A DNA stretch of 15,376 bases from CAYSAA01 sp964428905 (GTDB lineage Bacteria > Atribacterota > Phoenicimicrobiia > Phoenicimicrobiales > Stramentimicrobiaceae): NCBI GenBank assembly GCA_964428905.1, contig CAYSAA010000071.1, positions 1-15,376 on the forward strand, in the 5' to 3' direction. Below the pieces are notes generated by a model that worked only from the letters and a program-made list of their open reading frames with translations, ran no database searches and was not told the origin of the DNA. This document shows, one piece after another, positions 14,665 through 15,376 of the stretch. The position numbers and the translations under genes are program-made. How positions within the stretch are numbered: the stretch's first letter is position 1; the number at the start of each line of letters is the position of its first letter.

Positions 14665-14790
14665 ATGAGATTGCTTCGTCGCTTCGCTCCTCGTAATGAC
14701 AGACAAAAAAAGTACCGCAATTAAAAAGAAAGAAAGTCGCTCGTTCTTGTCATTACGAGAGGAGTTTTAACTTGTCGTGGCAATCTCATA
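14665..14790. mobile_element. MITE-like palindromic element, about 126 bp
   Basis: The left arm (14665-14702: ATGAGATTGCTTCGTCGC… to GTAATGACAG) and right arm (14748-14790: TGTCATTACGAGAGG… to GGCAATCTCAT) are inverted copies separated by about 45 bp, so the whole folds into a long hairpin with matching ends. The right arm is degenerate in the middle (TTTTAACTTGTCGT). No transposase or clear target-site duplication is present. It may be a non-autonomous element or a REP-like structural repeat. Confidence 0.55.
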
Positions 14791-14965
14791 CAACTATTCT
14801 AACATAATTTATACCACTAATTCAGGGATTAGGTTTAAAGAGCGAACATTTATAGAAAATACTAACAAAAATAAGATAATATATTAAATGGATGATAAAA
14901 AATATTTAAATAAATCCCAAAATTAGAAATATACTAAAATTTATGGTTTAAAACAAATAAAAACC

Positions 14966-14994
14966 TTGTCATGACATCTTTTGTTTACTATAAT
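14966..14994 (+). promoter_or_regulatory. Near-consensus promoter of the lipoprotein gene
   Basis: TTGTCA (14966-14971), a 17-nt spacer and a perfect TATAAT (14989-14994) predict transcription from about 15001-15003. That is at most 3 nt before the ATG at 15004. Confidence 0.75.
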
Positions 14995-15003
14995 ATTTAC
15001 ATT

Positions 15004-15376
15004 ATGAAAAAATACCATATTACAAAAAAAATATTTTTCTTTGTTTTTATTTTATTATTATTTTTCATTAACGGCTGTAGTGGTGTATATCATGATATAG
15101 ATGTACAACAAGACGAAAACAAGATAGGGCCTGTCTACAGTATAAAACTTAAAGCTCCTGATTCTGCTATGGTCAAAGACTGCTCTCCGGAATTTGGGAT
15201 TTTTACTGATAATGAAAATATAATTGCCATGTCTTTCAGTGGTGATGGCGAAAAATGGTCCGGCTGGGTTGCTTATAGCGAAAATTATGCTCAATTCAAT
15301 ATTGCCAGTGGCCTAAATGGCACAACAATGCAATCAGGCAATAAAATATTTTACATTAGATTTAAAGATAGCAATG
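15004..15376 (+). CDS. Lipoprotein with Ig-like surface domain (5' part, runs off the window)
   Basis: An open frame from ATG 15004 to the window end, 124 codons so far. The N-terminus is basic (MKKYHITKK), then hydrophobic (IFFFVFILLLFFI), then a lipobox ending in ING-C at C25, the type II signal for lipid attachment. The mature part contains IKLKAPDSAMVKDCSPEFGI followed by MSFSGDGEKWSGWVAYSENYAQFNIASGLNGT and KIFYIRFKDSN. This matches the rhythm of bacterial Ig-like repeats that read 'S-x-D-G-x-x-W-S-x-W … V-Y-V-K-F-K-D-x-x-G-N'. No Shine-Dalgarno sequence precedes the ATG, and the promoter leaves almost no leader, so the mRNA is likely leaderless. It is probably a cell-surface or periplasm-facing lipoprotein; its ligand is unknown. 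Confidence 0.8.
   Translation, partial: MKKYHITKKIFFFVFILLLFFINGCSGVYHDIDVQQDENKIGPVYSIKLKAPDSAMVKDCSPEFGIFTDNENIIAMSFSGDGEKWSGWVAYSENYAQFNIASGLNGTTMQSGNKIFYIRFKDSN

Larger units (their letters stand above)
14092..15003 (+). other. 912-bp repeat-rich intergenic region
   Basis: No credible gene is present. It holds a heptamer tandem repeat (14105-14125), a terminator (14320-14350), copies of a palindromic interspersed repeat (14376-14405 and 14665-14790), a C/T–G/A inverted repeat (14541-14583) and the lipoprotein promoter (14966-14994). GGTGAGGTGGAAA (14261-14273) resembles GGTGAGGGGGAAA (14571-14583). From about 14800 to 14960 nothing beyond very AT-rich sequence was seen. Short frames here run across the repeats and have no ribosome binding site. 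Confidence 0.6.

Noticed and set aside
14349..14720. Short open frames of 62 and 71 codons
   Set aside because: They run through the interspersed repeats, lack ribosome binding sites and have no protein features.
15058..15294. 78-codon minus-strand frame
   Set aside because: Antisense to the lipoprotein gene, whose signal peptide, lipobox and promoter are clear.

Overview
The window is AT-rich bacterial DNA with about a dozen genes. The best guess for the source is an anaerobic, probably double-membraned bacterium of the Atribacterota (JS1/OP9) or Thermotogota kind. The reasons are an archaeal/eukaryotic-type prolyl-tRNA synthetase, an nfeD–slipin pair, an inositol pathway of the type described in Thermotoga maritima, and a solute-binding protein with a signal-peptidase-I signal instead of the lipobox expected in most Gram-positive bacteria. 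The phylum is inferred from gene content and was not tested by a search.

Positions 1-5526 look like housekeeping. A terminator (151-190) ends an unseen upstream unit. It is followed by proS (387-1829) and a small orphan EF-Tu-domain-2-like protein (1907-2164), whose stop codon lies inside a long stem-loop. Facing them on the minus strand is a two-gene operon: nfeD, a membrane ClpP-class serine protease, followed by a slipin/stomatin, only 1 nt apart. Divergent from nfeD is an EamA/DMT-family permease gene (4636-5526).

Positions 5527-14350 form an inositol uptake and catabolism locus. A TTGACA-N18-TAAAAT promoter with a LacI-type palindrome just downstream precedes a long leader of about 300 nt. 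Then come a CUT2-type ABC importer (solute-binding protein, permease, single-domain ATPase), a broken uroporphyrinogen-decarboxylase-family gene, an IolG-like inositol 2-dehydrogenase, a LacI-family repressor, a zinc-dependent dehydrogenase like IolM, and a creatininase-family hydrolase like IolN. Together the three enzymes would convert myo-inositol to scyllo-inosose, then to a diketo-inositol, then to 5-keto-L-gluconate. The downstream epimerase and tagaturonate enzymes are not in the window. A strong terminator at 14320-14350 closes the unit. Hairpins separate the importer genes and may grade their expression.

Positions 14351-15003 are a repeat-rich intergenic stretch. It includes a palindromic MITE-like element (14665-14790), a half copy (14376-14405) and a C/T–G/A-rich inverted repeat (14541-14583). 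From 15004 to the window end runs the start of a lipoprotein gene whose near-consensus promoter places the transcript start almost on the ATG, suggesting a leaderless mRNA.

The most notable observations are the IolG/IolM/IolN pathway coupled to a CUT2 importer, the decayed URO-D-family gene (a one-base frameshift plus a large deletion that appears to join two GIDT motifs), the LacI operator candidate, and the leaderless lipoprotein. No CRISPR array, tRNA, rRNA or transposase gene was seen, and nothing found amounts to a wholly new defence or mobile system.
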